From the NCBI GenBank assembly GCA_050013235.1, contig JBEKFQ010000004.1, forward strand, positions 41,092 through 105,091: 64,000 nt of DNA, read 5' to 3'. This document shows positions 1 to 8,629 of the stretch, piece by piece. The first letter of the stretch is position 1; every line of letters starts with the position of its first letter. The position numbers were made by a program, and so were the translations under genes. This stretch comes from RH-AL1 sp050013235 (GTDB lineage Bacteria; Pseudomonadota; Alphaproteobacteria; Rhizobiales; Beijerinckiaceae). The notes under the pieces are model-generated. The model had not been told where the DNA came from. It ran no database searches and saw nothing but the letters and a program-made list of their open reading frames with translations.

Positions 1-11
1 TGGCGCGCCAT
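1..11 (-). CDS. sucA: 2-oxoglutarate dehydrogenase E1, first codons only (probable)
   Basis: Reading leftward, a start codon ATG followed by GCG CGC CA runs off the window edge, giving Met-Ala-Arg and then His or Gln. A strong ribosome binding site, GGAGGT, lies seven bases upstream. SucA proteins of Hyphomicrobiales commonly begin Met-Ala-Arg-Gln, and sucA is the expected gene downstream of sucC-sucD on this strand. Only three and two-thirds codons are visible, so the identity rests on the binding site, these residues and gene order, not on any domain. Confidence 0.5.
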
Positions 12-499
12 ATTTTGAACCTCCAACCGCTGCCGGTCTCCATGCCGTGCAGGGTCCATGACAACATCGTCCCGGTGTAGCCGGGGCCTCAAACTATTTA
101 ACTCGAGCAAACTTCCCAGGGTTTGCCGGCACTCCTAGACCTGGCAGCCCTGATTTTGCTTTGAAAAAGCAAAACCGACGCTGCTTGGGAAAGGCGGCGA
201 AACCACGTCGAAGCCGCAAAATTCCCAAATATTCGCGCGGTCCAGCTCCATGTTCACTTTTCCTGGAGCCATCGCCACCTTCCCTTAAATTCCCCCATTT
301 CAAAAACGCGGTCACGCCCCCCGTTCATCCCTTTCGATCACCATCAAGGCCCAAACCGCCGCCGGCGACCAACCGGTCAGCGACACTTGAAGCAGCAGGC
401 ATAAAATCCCCTGGAGGAACCGTCCTCGCGACAAGAGCGAAAGCCAAGGCGGCAACAAAGCGACGATGATGAAAATCGCGGGCGAGAGTCCTTTCCCGA
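12..499. other. intergenic region between probable sucA start and sucD end
   Basis: About 490 bases without a convincing gene. The short open frames here have no recognisable protein features. A small CCGG-rich inverted repeat (CCCGG, five-base loop, CCGGG) sits near 72-87. The length would allow a separate promoter for sucA, but I cannot point to clear -35/-10 hexamers. Confidence 0.5.
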
Positions 500-1384
500 T
501 CAGCCCTTGAGAACCTCGGCCAAGGTCTTGCCGAGGCGCGCCGGAGACGGGGACACGACGATCCCGGCTGCCTGCATCGCCGCGATCTTGTCCTCGGCGC
601 CGCCTTTGCCGCCCGCGATGATCGCGCCGGCATGACCCATGCGGCGGCCCGGAGGCGCCGTGCGGCCAGCGATAAAGCCCACAGTCGGCTTCTTACGGCC
701 GCGTTTGGCCTCGTCGGCCAGGAATTGGGCGGCATCTTCCTCCGCCGAGCCGCCGATCTCACCGATCATGATGATCGACTTCGTGGCCTCGTCGGCCAGG
801 AAAAGCTCCAGCATGTCGATGAACTCGGTCCCCTTGACGGGATCGCCGCCAATCCCGACGGCGGTCGTCTGCCCCAACCCCTCGCGGGTCGTCTGGAACA
901 CCGCTTCGTAGGTTAACGTGCCAGAACGCGAAACGATCCCGACCGATCCGGCCAGGAAAATATTACCCGGCATAATGCCGATCTTGCAGGCGCCGGAGGT
1001 CATCACGCCCGGGCAATTCGGCCCGATGAGCCGTGACTTCGACCCCGACAGCGACCTTTTGACCTTGATCATATCGGCGACGGGAATGCCCTCGGTGATG
1101 CAGACGATGAGCGGAATTTCCGCATCGATCGCCTCGCAGATCGCATCCGCGGCCCCTGGCGGGGGCACATAGATCACGCTGGCATCCGCGTCGGTCGCCT
1201 CCTTGGCCTCCCGGACGGTATCGAAGATGGGCAACCCCAAATGGATCGCGCCGCCTTTGCCCGGCGAGGTGCCGCCCACCATCTGCGTGCCATAGGCAAT
1301 CGCCTGCTCCGAATGAAACGTCCCGTTCTTACCGGTAAACCCCTGGCAGATTACTTTGGTATCTTTATCGATCAGGATGGACAC
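500..1384 (-). CDS. sucD: succinyl-CoA ligase [ADP-forming] subunit alpha
   Basis: Alpha subunit of succinyl-CoA synthetase, which couples succinyl-CoA cleavage to nucleotide triphosphate formation in the TCA cycle, acting in the cytoplasm with SucC. The product is 294 residues, the usual length. It begins with the CoA-binding Rossmann region (SILIDKDTKVICQGFTGKNG) and carries the family segments GPNCPGVM and GIVSRSGTLTYE; the histidine that is phosphorylated lies in the later GRTAPPGRRMGHAGAI segment. I chose a GTG start at 1384, with AAAAAGG upstream, because homologues begin right at this Ser-Ile-Leu-Ile; the frame stays open a further 20 codons upstream without family-like sequence. It follows sucC after an unusually long gap of 426 bases. 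Confidence 0.95.
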   Translation of the reverse strand: MSILIDKDTKVICQGFTGKNGTFHSEQAIAYGTQMVGGTSPGKGGAIHLGLPIFDTVREAKEATDADASVIYVPPPGAADAICEAIDAEIPLIVCITEGIPVADMIKVKRSLSGSKSRLIGPNCPGVMTSGACKIGIMPGNIFLAGSVGIVSRSGTLTYEAVFQTTREGLGQTTAVGIGGDPVKGTEFIDMLELFLADEATKSIIMIGEIGGSAEEDAAQFLADEAKRGRKKPTVGFIAGRTAPPGRRMGHAGAIIAGGKGGAEDKIAAMQAAGIVVSPSPARLGKTLAEVLKG

Positions 1385-1810
1385 GGCTTGGGCCTTTTTA
1401 GACGGAGTGAAAAACGTGGCCCGAAGATGCAAGGCGCTCTCCAATCCGGCCGGGAGACCGGTTTGGGCAGCAGCCGTTGTTCGAAGGCCAAGACTGGAGC
1501 GAATCCGTTACGCCGTAAGCGCGCCAGCCGCCGTTGGTATAAAGATTTTTTCGGTCAGGCCAAACAAAACTATGGTGTGTCGAAAGACCAAAGTGCCGGT
1601 TTTTTGATCAGAGGGGGCCGGATGGCAGGCGCGCCGGCACCTCCGTCGTCAAGGCCAAGCCCGTCTGGCGGCTGTCCATGCAGCTACATCGCGGTCGCAC
1701 CCGCGGAAAATCGGCAAACGCCCGGGCATGGATGCCCGGCACAAGGCCGGGCAAGACGGCCAGTCTCTCGGGAGCATCCCGGCTCTAAAATGAAACCCGG
1801 CGCTGTGAAA
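1385..1810. repeat. sucC-sucD spacer with GC-rich palindromic element
   Basis: A 426-base spacer inside what is normally a tight sucCD operon. At 1722-1739 there is an 8-bp perfect inverted repeat (CCGGGCAT, two bases, ATGCCCGG). A third copy of the arm, CCGGGCA, lies at 1747-1753, so two alternative hairpins sharing ATGCCCGG can form. Such GGGCATGG-type palindromes are common intergenic elements in Hyphomicrobiales. No gene is supported in the spacer. The stems could slow polymerase or stabilise the 3' end of sucC mRNA; that is inference. Confidence 0.55.
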
Positions 1811-3010
1811 TTAATGCCGGGCCTTGACCGCCGCCACGATCTTCTGCGCGGCATCGTCGAGATCGTCCGCCGAAATCACGTCGAGGCCGGACTTGCCGAT
1901 GATCTCCTTGCCGAGTTCGACATTGGTCCCCTCGAGGCGCACGACGAGCGGCACCTGGAGGCCGACTTCCTTCACGGCCGCGATCACGCCCTCGGCGATC
2001 ACGTCGCATTTCATGATGCCGCCGAAGATGTTGACCAAGATGCCTTTGACGCTCTCGTCGGCGGTGATGATCTTGAAAGCCGCCGCGACCTTGTCCTTGG
2101 TGGCGCCGCCGCCGACGTCGAGGAAGTTGGCGGGCTCGGCGCCGTAGAGCTTGATGATATCCATCGTCGCCATGGCGAGACCGGCGCCATTGACCATGCA
2201 GCCGATCGTGCCGCTCAGGGTGATATAGTTGAGATCGTGTTTCGAGGCTTCGATCTCCTTGGCGTCTTCCTCGCCCTCGTCGCGCAGGGCGACGACGTCG
2301 GGATGGCGGAAGAGCGCATTGGAATCGAACGAGACTTTCGCGTCGAGGCATTTCAACTCGCCCTCGGCGGAGACGATCAGCGGATTGATCTCCAGCATCG
2401 CCATGTCCTTGGCGACGAAAGCTTCGTAGAGCTTCGCGGTCAAAGCGCCGGCCTGCTTGGCGAGATCGCCTTCGAGCCCCAACGCCTTGGCGACGGTGCG
2501 CCCGTGATGCGGCATGACGCCCGTGGCGGGATCGACCGAAAAGCTCGTGATCTTTTCCGGCGTCTTATGCGCGACTTCCTCGATATCCATGCCGCCTTCC
2601 GTGGAGACCACGAAAGAGACCCGGCTCGTCACCCGGTCGACCAGCAGAGAGAGATAGAATTCCTTGTCGATATTCGAGCCGTCCTCGATGTAGAGGCGGC
2701 TGACCTGCCGCCCGGCCGGTCCGGTCTGCACCGTGACGAGCGTGCTGCCGAGAATCTGCCCGGCATAGGCGACGACTTCGTCGATCGAGCGGGCGAGACG
2801 CACGCCGCCCTTGTCGCCGGCCTTGGCTTCCTTAAAAGTCCCCTTGCCGCGTCCGCCCGCATGAATCTGCGACTTAACGACCCAGACCGGCCCGCCGAGT
2901 TCCTTGGCGGCCGCTTCGGCCTCGCCAGCGGCGAAGACCGGAATGCCACGCGGCACCGGAACACCAAATTCGCGCAGGACCGATTTGGCTTGATATTCGT
3001 GGATGTTCAT
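1811..3010 (-). CDS. sucC: succinyl-CoA ligase [ADP-forming] subunit beta
   Basis: Beta subunit of succinyl-CoA synthetase; it supplies the nucleotide-binding ATP-grasp domain and the succinate site. The product is 399 residues, a typical length. It starts MNIHEYQAKSVLREFGVPVP, the near-invariant N-terminus. The ATP-grasp part includes WVVKSQIHAGGRGKG, and the C-terminal ligase domain has GTIGCMVNGAGLAMATMD and ILVNIFGGIMKCDVIAEG. The start at 3010 has GGAG a few bases upstream. The gene is transcribed toward sucD, and a ParDE-type pair separates it from mdh, the usual upstream neighbour. Confidence 0.97.
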   Translation of the reverse strand: MNIHEYQAKSVLREFGVPVPRGIPVFAAGEAEAAAKELGGPVWVVKSQIHAGGRGKGTFKEAKAGDKGGVRLARSIDEVVAYAGQILGSTLVTVQTGPAGRQVSRLYIEDGSNIDKEFYLSLLVDRVTSRVSFVVSTEGGMDIEEVAHKTPEKITSFSVDPATGVMPHHGRTVAKALGLEGDLAKQAGALTAKLYEAFVAKDMAMLEINPLIVSAEGELKCLDAKVSFDSNALFRHPDVVALRDEGEEDAKEIEASKHDLNYITLSGTIGCMVNGAGLAMATMDIIKLYGAEPANFLDVGGGATKDKVAAAFKIITADESVKGILVNIFGGIMKCDVIAEGVIAAVKEVGLQVPLVVRLEGTNVELGKEIIGKSGLDVISADDLDDAAQKIVAAVKARH

Positions 3011-3069
3011 GAGGATTCTCCAGGCGGAGCACGAGATTCATGCCGCTGTAGCGGCGGCGCAAGGTTCCG

Positions 3070-3369
3070 TCAATCGGTTGGAAAGAGGATGGATTCATAG
3101 TCCATGGCGCCATGCAGAATGTGTAGGATTTCGACCACATCGGCCTTGATTCGGTAAAAAATCAGATAGTTGCCATGCGGCCGGCGTCGAATACCGCGTT
3201 CTTCGTATCGTGGAATCAGCGGATACCTCGACGGCATATTTCCGAGGCTTTCACAGCGGCTGACAATGCCATCGACAAATGGCACGGTCCGGTTGGGATC
3301 ATAAGTCTCGACATACGCACCAATTTTTTGGAGATCTTGGAGCGCCTTGTCCGTGAAGACAACCTTCAC
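3070..3369 (-). CDS. parE: RelE/ParE-type toxin
   Basis: A 99-residue protein of the RelE/ParE toxin fold. It begins with the typical pattern MKVVFTDKALQDLQKIGAYV, has a central RYPLIPRYEERGIRRRP segment and ends with the strand pair NYLIFYRI ... VEILHILHGAMD. These fit the ParE branch (gyrase poison) better than ribosome-dependent RelE, but that assignment is by pattern only. The start overlaps the end of the upstream antitoxin gene by four bases, the usual coupling for such pairs. It lies between mdh and sucC, inside an otherwise conserved housekeeping block, so it is a likely insertion. Confidence 0.85.
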   Translation of the reverse strand: MKVVFTDKALQDLQKIGAYVETYDPNRTVPFVDGIVSRCESLGNMPSRYPLIPRYEERGIRRRPHGNYLIFYRIKADVVEILHILHGAMDYESILFPTD

Positions 3370-3629
3370 GGCGCCTCACTGTTCACCGAAGGGCTGAAGC
3401 GGGCACGGATGAGCGACCGGACCTCATCGATGGAGTGAACACGCCCGGCATCCGCATCGGCAATACCTTCTTGTATCGCCGCGTCGAGATCCGCGAGCTT
3501 TCGTTCGCGTTCTTCCAAAAGCCGCACGCTTTCCCGCAACACATTGTCGCGTGAGGGATAGCGGCCTTCGGACACGAGCATCGCGATAAAGGCTTCGAGC
3601 CGGTCCCCGAGATCGACAACATCTGCCAT
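3366..3629 (-). CDS. parD: ParD/CopG-type antitoxin
   Basis: An 87-residue ribbon-helix-helix antitoxin of the ParD type. The N-terminal LGDRLEAFIAMLVSEGRYPSRDNVLRESVRLLEERE matches the ParD dimerisation and DNA-binding region. The acidic C-terminal half, rich in Asp and Glu, is expected to wrap and neutralise the toxin. The gene precedes and overlaps the toxin gene by four bases. Antitoxins of this kind normally repress their own promoter, and the 67 bases between this start and the mdh stop could hold that site. Confidence 0.85.
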   Translation of the reverse strand: MADVVDLGDRLEAFIAMLVSEGRYPSRDNVLRESVRLLEERERKLADLDAAIQEGIADADAGRVHSIDEVRSLIRARFSPSVNSEAP

Positions 3630-3696
3630 GGAGAACGCCTCTCAAATTGGTTCCGGAGCGCAACCATGCTCTCCAAAACCAAATATAGCACTTCCA

Positions 3697-4662
3697 TCAC
3701 CCCGCGAAAGCCGGGTTGATTCCCTTGCAGGCCTCGACGAGACTCCTCACTGAAGCGGCGGATTTTTCGAACATGGCCTTTTCGGTGGCGTCGAGTTGCA
3801 CTTCGACGACCTTTTCGACTCCATTGGCGCCGATCACCACGGGCACGCCGACATAAAGACCGGAGATGCCATATTCGCCGTTGAGCTGGGCGGCGCAGGG
3901 CAGGACACGGCGCTTATCTTTCAGGTAGGATTCGGCCATGGCGATGGCGGACGCGGCCGGCGCATAGAAAGCCGAGCCGGTCTTCAACAGATTGACGATC
4001 TCGCCGCCGCCCTTGCGGGTCCGGTCCACGATGGCGTCGAGCCGGTCTTGCGTCGTCCAACCGATTTTCACGAGATCGGTCAGCGGGATACCCGCGACGG
4101 TGGAATAGCGCAGCGATGGCACCATGTCGTCGCCGTGACCGCCGAGCACGAAAGCCGTGACATCCTCGACGGACACGTTGAATTCCTCGGATAGGAAATA
4201 GCGGAACCGCGAGGAATCGAGAACGCCGGCCATGCCCACGACCTTTTTGGCCGGCAGGCCCGACGCCTTTTGCAACGCCCAAACCATCGCATCGAGAGGA
4301 TTGGTGATGACGATCACGAAAGCATCGGGCGCATGCGCCTTGATGCCCGTGCCAACAGATTCCATCACCTTGAGATTGATGCCGAGGAGATCGTCGCGGC
4401 TCATGCCGGGCTTGCGCGGCACGCCCGCGGTCACGATGACAACATCGGCCCCCGCGATGTCGGCATAGGAATTGGCGCCCGAGAGTTTGGCGTTAAACCC
4501 ATCGACCGGTGCTGATTCCGCGAGATCGAGAGCCTTGCCTTGGGGCGTGCCCTCGGCAATATCGAAGAGGACGATATCCCCCAGTTCTTTCAAACCGGCG
4601 AGATGGGCGAGCGTGCCGCCGATCTGGCCGGCTCCGATCAAAGCGATTTTATTGCGCGCCAT
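3697..4662 (-). CDS. mdh: malate dehydrogenase
   Basis: NAD-dependent malate dehydrogenase, converting malate to oxaloacetate in the TCA cycle. The 321-residue product is the lactate-dehydrogenase-like type used by alphaproteobacteria. It starts MARNKIALIGAGQIGGTLAHLA with the GxGxxG nucleotide loop. It contains the substrate-binding arginines in VPRKPGMSRDDLL, the NPLDAMVW segment, and the catalytic histidine in VLGGHGDDMVPSLRYS. In this order the operon is mdh-sucC-sucD-sucA; here the parD and parE genes intervene between mdh and sucC. Confidence 0.97.
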   Translation of the reverse strand: MARNKIALIGAGQIGGTLAHLAGLKELGDIVLFDIAEGTPQGKALDLAESAPVDGFNAKLSGANSYADIAGADVVIVTAGVPRKPGMSRDDLLGINLKVMESVGTGIKAHAPDAFVIVITNPLDAMVWALQKASGLPAKKVVGMAGVLDSSRFRYFLSEEFNVSVEDVTAFVLGGHGDDMVPSLRYSTVAGIPLTDLVKIGWTTQDRLDAIVDRTRKGGGEIVNLLKTGSAFYAPAASAIAMAESYLKDKRRVLPCAAQLNGEYGISGLYVGVPVVIGANGVEKVVEVQLDATEKAMFEKSAASVRSLVEACKGINPAFAG

Positions 4663-4984
4663 TATTAATCCCCTTCATCCATTCATCACGAGGTTGTCGA
4701 GGTTCTGCCTAAGTTGGTGCGCATACACAAGCCCGTAGTGTTGGCGGACCCTGGCGGCGAAATAGGCGGCGGAGGCTGGAATATGCTCACAACTCGGCAC
4801 GTTACCTCTAATAGGCTGGCCGCCTGCCCTGTGGGACGCAATCCAGTTTTCCCCTAGAGCATTTCCCACAAAAGTTGTAGACTTTAACAATCGAGGGAAT
4901 GCTCCAACCTCTTATGAAAAGAGCGATTTCTTATCACGGGGTGATTCCACGCATGTGGAACACACTCTGGCCGAAAGCTTGGAA
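4663..4984. other. mdh-dsbD divergent spacer
   Basis: A 322-base divergent intergenic region between mdh and the dsbD-like gene. It must hold the promoters for both. Its right part carries copy A of the dispersed palindromic repeat (4855-4904) with its AAGAGCG flank. Apart from that repeat I see no gene or clear operator. Confidence 0.5.
4855..4904. repeat. dispersed palindromic repeat, copy A
   Basis: GAGCATTTCCC at the left and GGGAATGCTC at the right form the arms of an imperfect palindrome of about 48 bp with the inner motif AAAAGTTGTAGACTTT. It is followed by an AAGAGCGATTT-type flank also seen after copy C. Related copies lie at 34254-34300, 36754-36800 and 46960-47007. This is the most diverged of the four. 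Confidence 0.7.
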
Positions 4985-7156
4985 ATGACCGTTTTAGCCC
5001 AAAGCAAAGATTTTACCAGACGATTTGGCCAAGCCCTCGGCCTGGCTACCCTCTCCCTGGCTACCCTTGTATTTGCCACGCCGTTCGACGCTTTCGCGGC
5101 CTCGGGGGATTGGAGGGGGCAAGATTTTGTGCAGGCCCGGCTTGTCTCCGCCGTCGAGGGCACCGGCGATCTCGGCGTGATTCCCCTCGGCCTGGAGGTC
5201 ACGCTCGACGGGGACTGGAAAACCTATTGGCGCTCGCCCGGCGATGCCGGCCTGCCGCCGCAACTGGATTGGGCAGGCTCCACCAATCTGCAATCCGCCA
5301 CACTGCTCTATCCCGCGCCGAAACGGCTGACCCTCCTGGGGCTTCAGACCTTCGGCTATAAGCATCATGTCATTTTTCCGCTCGACGCCCGTCTCGCGGC
5401 CAGAGGCCAGCCGCTCGATCTCAAGCTCAAGCTCGACCTTCTGGTCTGCGCGACGCTTTGCGTACCCCGGACTCTCAATCTCGCCTTGGCCGTGCCGGCG
5501 GGCGCGGCGGCGCCGGGGCCCGAGGCCCAGATCATCGCCAAGGCGCGCGCGGCGGTGCCGGCAAGCGAGGGCCTGGCGCCGCTCGCCATCACCAGCGCGG
5601 CCGAAGTTTCGGATAAAGGCACGCCCGCGCTCGAGATCAAGGCCCATGCGCTCGATGGGTTCGAAGCGCCCGATGTCATCGCGGAAATCACACCCTCCCT
5701 GTCCCTCGGCCTGCCGCGCATCGTCCTGTCGGCGGACCGGCACGACGCGGATTTCATCATCCCGCTCGCGGAAAAGCTCCCGCCGGGGGCCCTGTTGCAG
5801 GGACGCGACGTGGTTTTGACGCTCGCCGACGGGGACCGGGCGGTGGAACAAAAGGCCAGCATCGCCAAGGGCACCACAGTGGAAAGCGAGGCGCCGGGGC
5901 CCTCCCTCCTGAGCGTGCTGGCGATTGCTTTGCTCGGCGGCTTGATTCTGAATGTCATGCCCTGCGTGCTGCCGGTGCTCTCCCTCAAATTGTTGGCCAC
6001 CGTCCGGCACAGCGGCCAGTCCCGCGCCTATTTGCGCGCCAGTTTTCTGGCGGCGGCGGCGGGCATCATCGTCTCGTTCTTGGGGATCGCCGGCGCCCTC
6101 ATCGCCCTGCGGACCGCGGGGCGAACGATCGGCTGGGGCCTGCAATTTCAAGAGCCTACCTTTATCTCGGGCATGGCCGCCATCGTGACCCTGTTTGCCT
6201 GCAATGTCTTTGGCCTGTTCGAGATCCCGCTCCCCCGCGTGATCGCGAACATGGCCTCGAGCCGGCTCGGGCCGGACGTCAACCTCGCCGGCCATTTTGT
6301 CACTGGCGTATTCGCGACCTTGCTCGCCACGCCCTGCACCGCGCCGTTCCTGGGCACGGCGGTCGGCTTCGCCCTAGCGGGCGGCCCCTTGGAAATCCTG
6401 AGCATTTTCCTGGCGCTGGGCATTGGCCTTGCCCTGCCCTATTTTGTTGCCGCCGCTCTGCCCGGCTTTGCCGCCCGCTTGCCAAAGCCGGGCCGCTGGA
6501 TGATTTGGGTGAAACAGGCCCTCGCCTTGCCGCTGCTCGTCACCGCCGTATGGCTGCTCTCGATTTTGGCGGCGCAAGCCGGACTGCTATTGGCGGGGCT
6601 CGTCGCCGCGCTCCTGATCGGGATCGCCGTTTTGCTGTTTTTCCGCGCCAAGGCGCCGGTCTCGCAACGCGGTTTCGCGATGCCCGCCGTCACGGCCTTG
6701 GTGCTCGGCGCGATTCTTTTGCCGGGTCTCGCCGGCAGAGGCGGACTGCGCGCCGCGGCGCTGAATGACGGGATCGCCTGGCGCGGCTTCGACCGGGACG
6801 GCATCAAGAGCCTGGTTTCGCAGGGCAAGACGGTGTTCGTCGACGTTACCGCCGATTGGTGCCTGACGTGCCAAGCCAATGCCCGGCTCGTATTGGCGCA
6901 AGACGCCATCGCCGGCCGGCTCAACACGCAAGCCATTTCCATGCGCGCGGATTGGACCCGGCCCGACCCCGCGATCTCCGCTTATCTCGCGCAATACGGC
7001 CGCTATGGCATCCCGTTCAACATCGTCTACGGCCCCAACGCGCCGAGCGGCATCGTCTTGCCGGAATTGCTGTCGGCGAGCGACGTGGCGGGGGCTTTGG
7101 ACAAGGCGGGAGGCATCGAGCGCCACTCCAGCCTCACGTATCCACGATCCCCGTGA
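4985..7156 (+). CDS. DsbD/ScsB-like thiol:disulfide interchange protein
   Basis: Inner-membrane protein that carries reducing power from cytoplasmic thioredoxin to periplasmic partners. After a signal segment ending near AFAAS there is a periplasmic domain (roughly residues 30-290) with a cysteine pair in VCATLCVPRT. Next comes a multi-helix DsbD/CcdA-type membrane core that contains NVMPCVLPVLSLK and ATPCTAPFLG, each with the conserved redox cysteine beside prolines. A C-terminal thioredoxin-like domain carries the CxxC motif in DWCLTCQAN. At about 723 residues this is the long three-domain form. I prefer ATG at 4985; an in-frame GTG at 4955 would add ten residues. The 3' end overlaps zapE tail to tail by 23 bases. 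Whether its client is cytochrome maturation or copper resistance cannot be told from context. Confidence 0.88.
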   Translation: MTVLAQSKDFTRRFGQALGLATLSLATLVFATPFDAFAASGDWRGQDFVQARLVSAVEGTGDLGVIPLGLEVTLDGDWKTYWRSPGDAGLPPQLDWAGSTNLQSATLLYPAPKRLTLLGLQTFGYKHHVIFPLDARLAARGQPLDLKLKLDLLVCATLCVPRTLNLALAVPAGAAAPGPEAQIIAKARAAVPASEGLAPLAITSAAEVSDKGTPALEIKAHALDGFEAPDVIAEITPSLSLGLPRIVLSADRHDADFIIPLAEKLPPGALLQGRDVVLTLADGDRAVEQKASIAKGTTVESEAPGPSLLSVLAIALLGGLILNVMPCVLPVLSLKLLATVRHSGQSRAYLRASFLAAAAGIIVSFLGIAGALIALRTAGRTIGWGLQFQEPTFISGMAAIVTLFACNVFGLFEIPLPRVIANMASSRLGPDVNLAGHFVTGVFATLLATPCTAPFLGTAVGFALAGGPLEILSIFLALGIGLALPYFVAAALPGFAARLPKPGRWMIWVKQALALPLLVTAVWLLSILAAQAGLLLAGLVAALLIGIAVLLFFRAKAPVSQRGFAMPAVTALVLGAILLPGLAGRGGLRAAALNDGIAWRGFDRDGIKSLVSQGKTVFVDVTADWCLTCQANARLVLAQDAIAGRLNTQAISMRADWTRPDPAISAYLAQYGRYGIPFNIVYGPNAPSGIVLPELLSASDVAGALDKAGGIERHSSLTYPRSP

Positions 7157-8303
7157 TATCGCCGCCCGCTAGCATGCCCGCGCGGCCGTGCGGCAAGGCC
7201 ATGTAATTGGACGATTGCATCTCGTTCAGTCGCGACACGGTGCGGGCGAATTCGAAGGCTTCGCGGCCCTCGGTCCCCAGGAACAGGCCGGCGGGCGGTG
7301 CCGCGGCCGAGGCGAAGAGCTTGATATGCGCCTCGTAAAAGGCATCGACCAGAATAATGAACCGCTTCGCCTCGTTGACCTGGGAAGCCCGCAGCACCGG
7401 AATGTCGTCGATGAACACGGTGTGATAGCGCTGGGCGATGGCCAGATAATCCTGCGCGCCGAGCGGCGCGCCGCAGAGATCGGCGAAGTGGAAGCGCGCG
7501 ACATTGCCGCGGGCCTGCGGCACGTTGACTTGGCGTCCGAGTACGCGAACCACGGCGGGCGGGCCGCTCTCGGCCCCGGTCAGCAATTGAAACGCTTTCG
7601 TCAGCGCCTGAGCGGCGGCCTCGTCCGCGGGCACATGAAAGGTGGGAGAACCCGCCATCTTTTCCATGCGGAAATCGGTGCGCGACTCGAGCTTCAAAAC
7701 CTCCATCCGCTCATCGAGCAAAGCGATCGAGGGCAGAAACAGGGCGCGGTTCAGCCCCTCCTTATAAAGTTGTGAAGGCTCGACATTGGAGGTCGCGACA
7801 ACCACCACGCCGCGCGCGAAAAAGGCTTTGAACAGACGCCCGAGGATCATCGCATCGGCAATATCGGTGATGGTGAATTCATCGAAGCACAGGAGCCACG
7901 CGCCCTTGGCGATCTTGTCGGCGACCGGCTCGATCGGGTCCTCGCCCTTCACGACGCCTTTCTTCAGGGCTTGCCGCCAGGCGAAAATCTCGCCGTGCAC
8001 CTCGGCCATGAAGGCATGAAAATGCACCCGCCGCTTTTTCGCGACGGTGGCCCGGTCGAAAAACATATCCATCAACATGGATTTGCCGCGCCCGACCCCG
8101 CCCCAGATATAAAGGCCCTTGGGGACCGAATTTTCCGCCTTGCCGCCGAACATCCAGCCAAGCGCCGCCGATTTCCGGGCGGGCTGATAGCCATCCAGCG
8201 CTTTGTTGAGGGCATCCAGCCTGAGCACGACGGCTTCTTGCGCGGGATCCCGGTCGATATGTCCGGCCAATACCTCGAAGTTATAATGGCTACGGATCGA
8301 CAT
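7134..8303 (-). CDS. zapE: cell division protein ZapE / AFG1-family ATPase
   Basis: A 389-residue AAA-type ATPase of the AFG1/ZapE family, linked to Z-ring stability in E. coli and to mitochondrial protein quality control in eukaryotes. The P-loop is GGVGRGKSMLMDMFFD and the Walker B region LLCFDEFTITDIADAMIL; both are diagnostic. The family segment ATSNVEPSQLYKEGLNR follows. In many alphaproteobacteria zapE lies immediately upstream of mdh; here it is nearby but separated from mdh by the dsbD-like gene on the opposite strand. Start at 8303, the only methionine near the conserved N-terminus. Confidence 0.93.
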   Translation of the reverse strand: MSIRSHYNFEVLAGHIDRDPAQEAVVLRLDALNKALDGYQPARKSAALGWMFGGKAENSVPKGLYIWGGVGRGKSMLMDMFFDRATVAKKRRVHFHAFMAEVHGEIFAWRQALKKGVVKGEDPIEPVADKIAKGAWLLCFDEFTITDIADAMILGRLFKAFFARGVVVVATSNVEPSQLYKEGLNRALFLPSIALLDERMEVLKLESRTDFRMEKMAGSPTFHVPADEAAAQALTKAFQLLTGAESGPPAVVRVLGRQVNVPQARGNVARFHFADLCGAPLGAQDYLAIAQRYHTVFIDDIPVLRASQVNEAKRFIILVDAFYEAHIKLFASAAAPPAGLFLGTEGREAFEFARTVSRLNEMQSSNYMALPHGRAGMLAGGDITGIVDT

Positions 8304-8629
8304 AAGCGGCGGGAATCCCTCTGATCAACTCGTTCGCTTTATCAGGGCTTTATCCGCGCACGGCAAGAGCAGGCGTGAAATAGAGGAAAGCAGCGGACCC
8401 CAGCGGCGTTCCAATTGCCATGGGCCGGGCCGGCTGGCGGGCTTATCCACGAGCCCCGTGACATTCCGAGCTTACGATGGCAATCGACATAGTCGCAGGC
8501 CGTCGCCCTCAAATTTCCGGCATAGTTCGCGAACAAATAAAGAGGACAAGCGTTGTCGAGATAACACAGCCCTCGGGCCGGACTTCGATTACACTGCGCG
8601 CTTCATTTTCCCAAAGGTTGGCTCTCGCC

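Noticed and set aside
94..469. Short frames on both strands upstream of sucA
   Set aside because: Low-complexity translations, no ribosome binding site and no protein-like pattern.
1241..3100. Open plus-strand frame of over 600 codons
   Set aside because: It is antisense to sucD and sucC, which are certain. Composition is Arg/Asp/His-rich, as expected for a shadow in GC-rich DNA.
4994..6295. Minus-strand frame of over 400 codons
   Set aside because: Antisense shadow of the dsbD-like gene.
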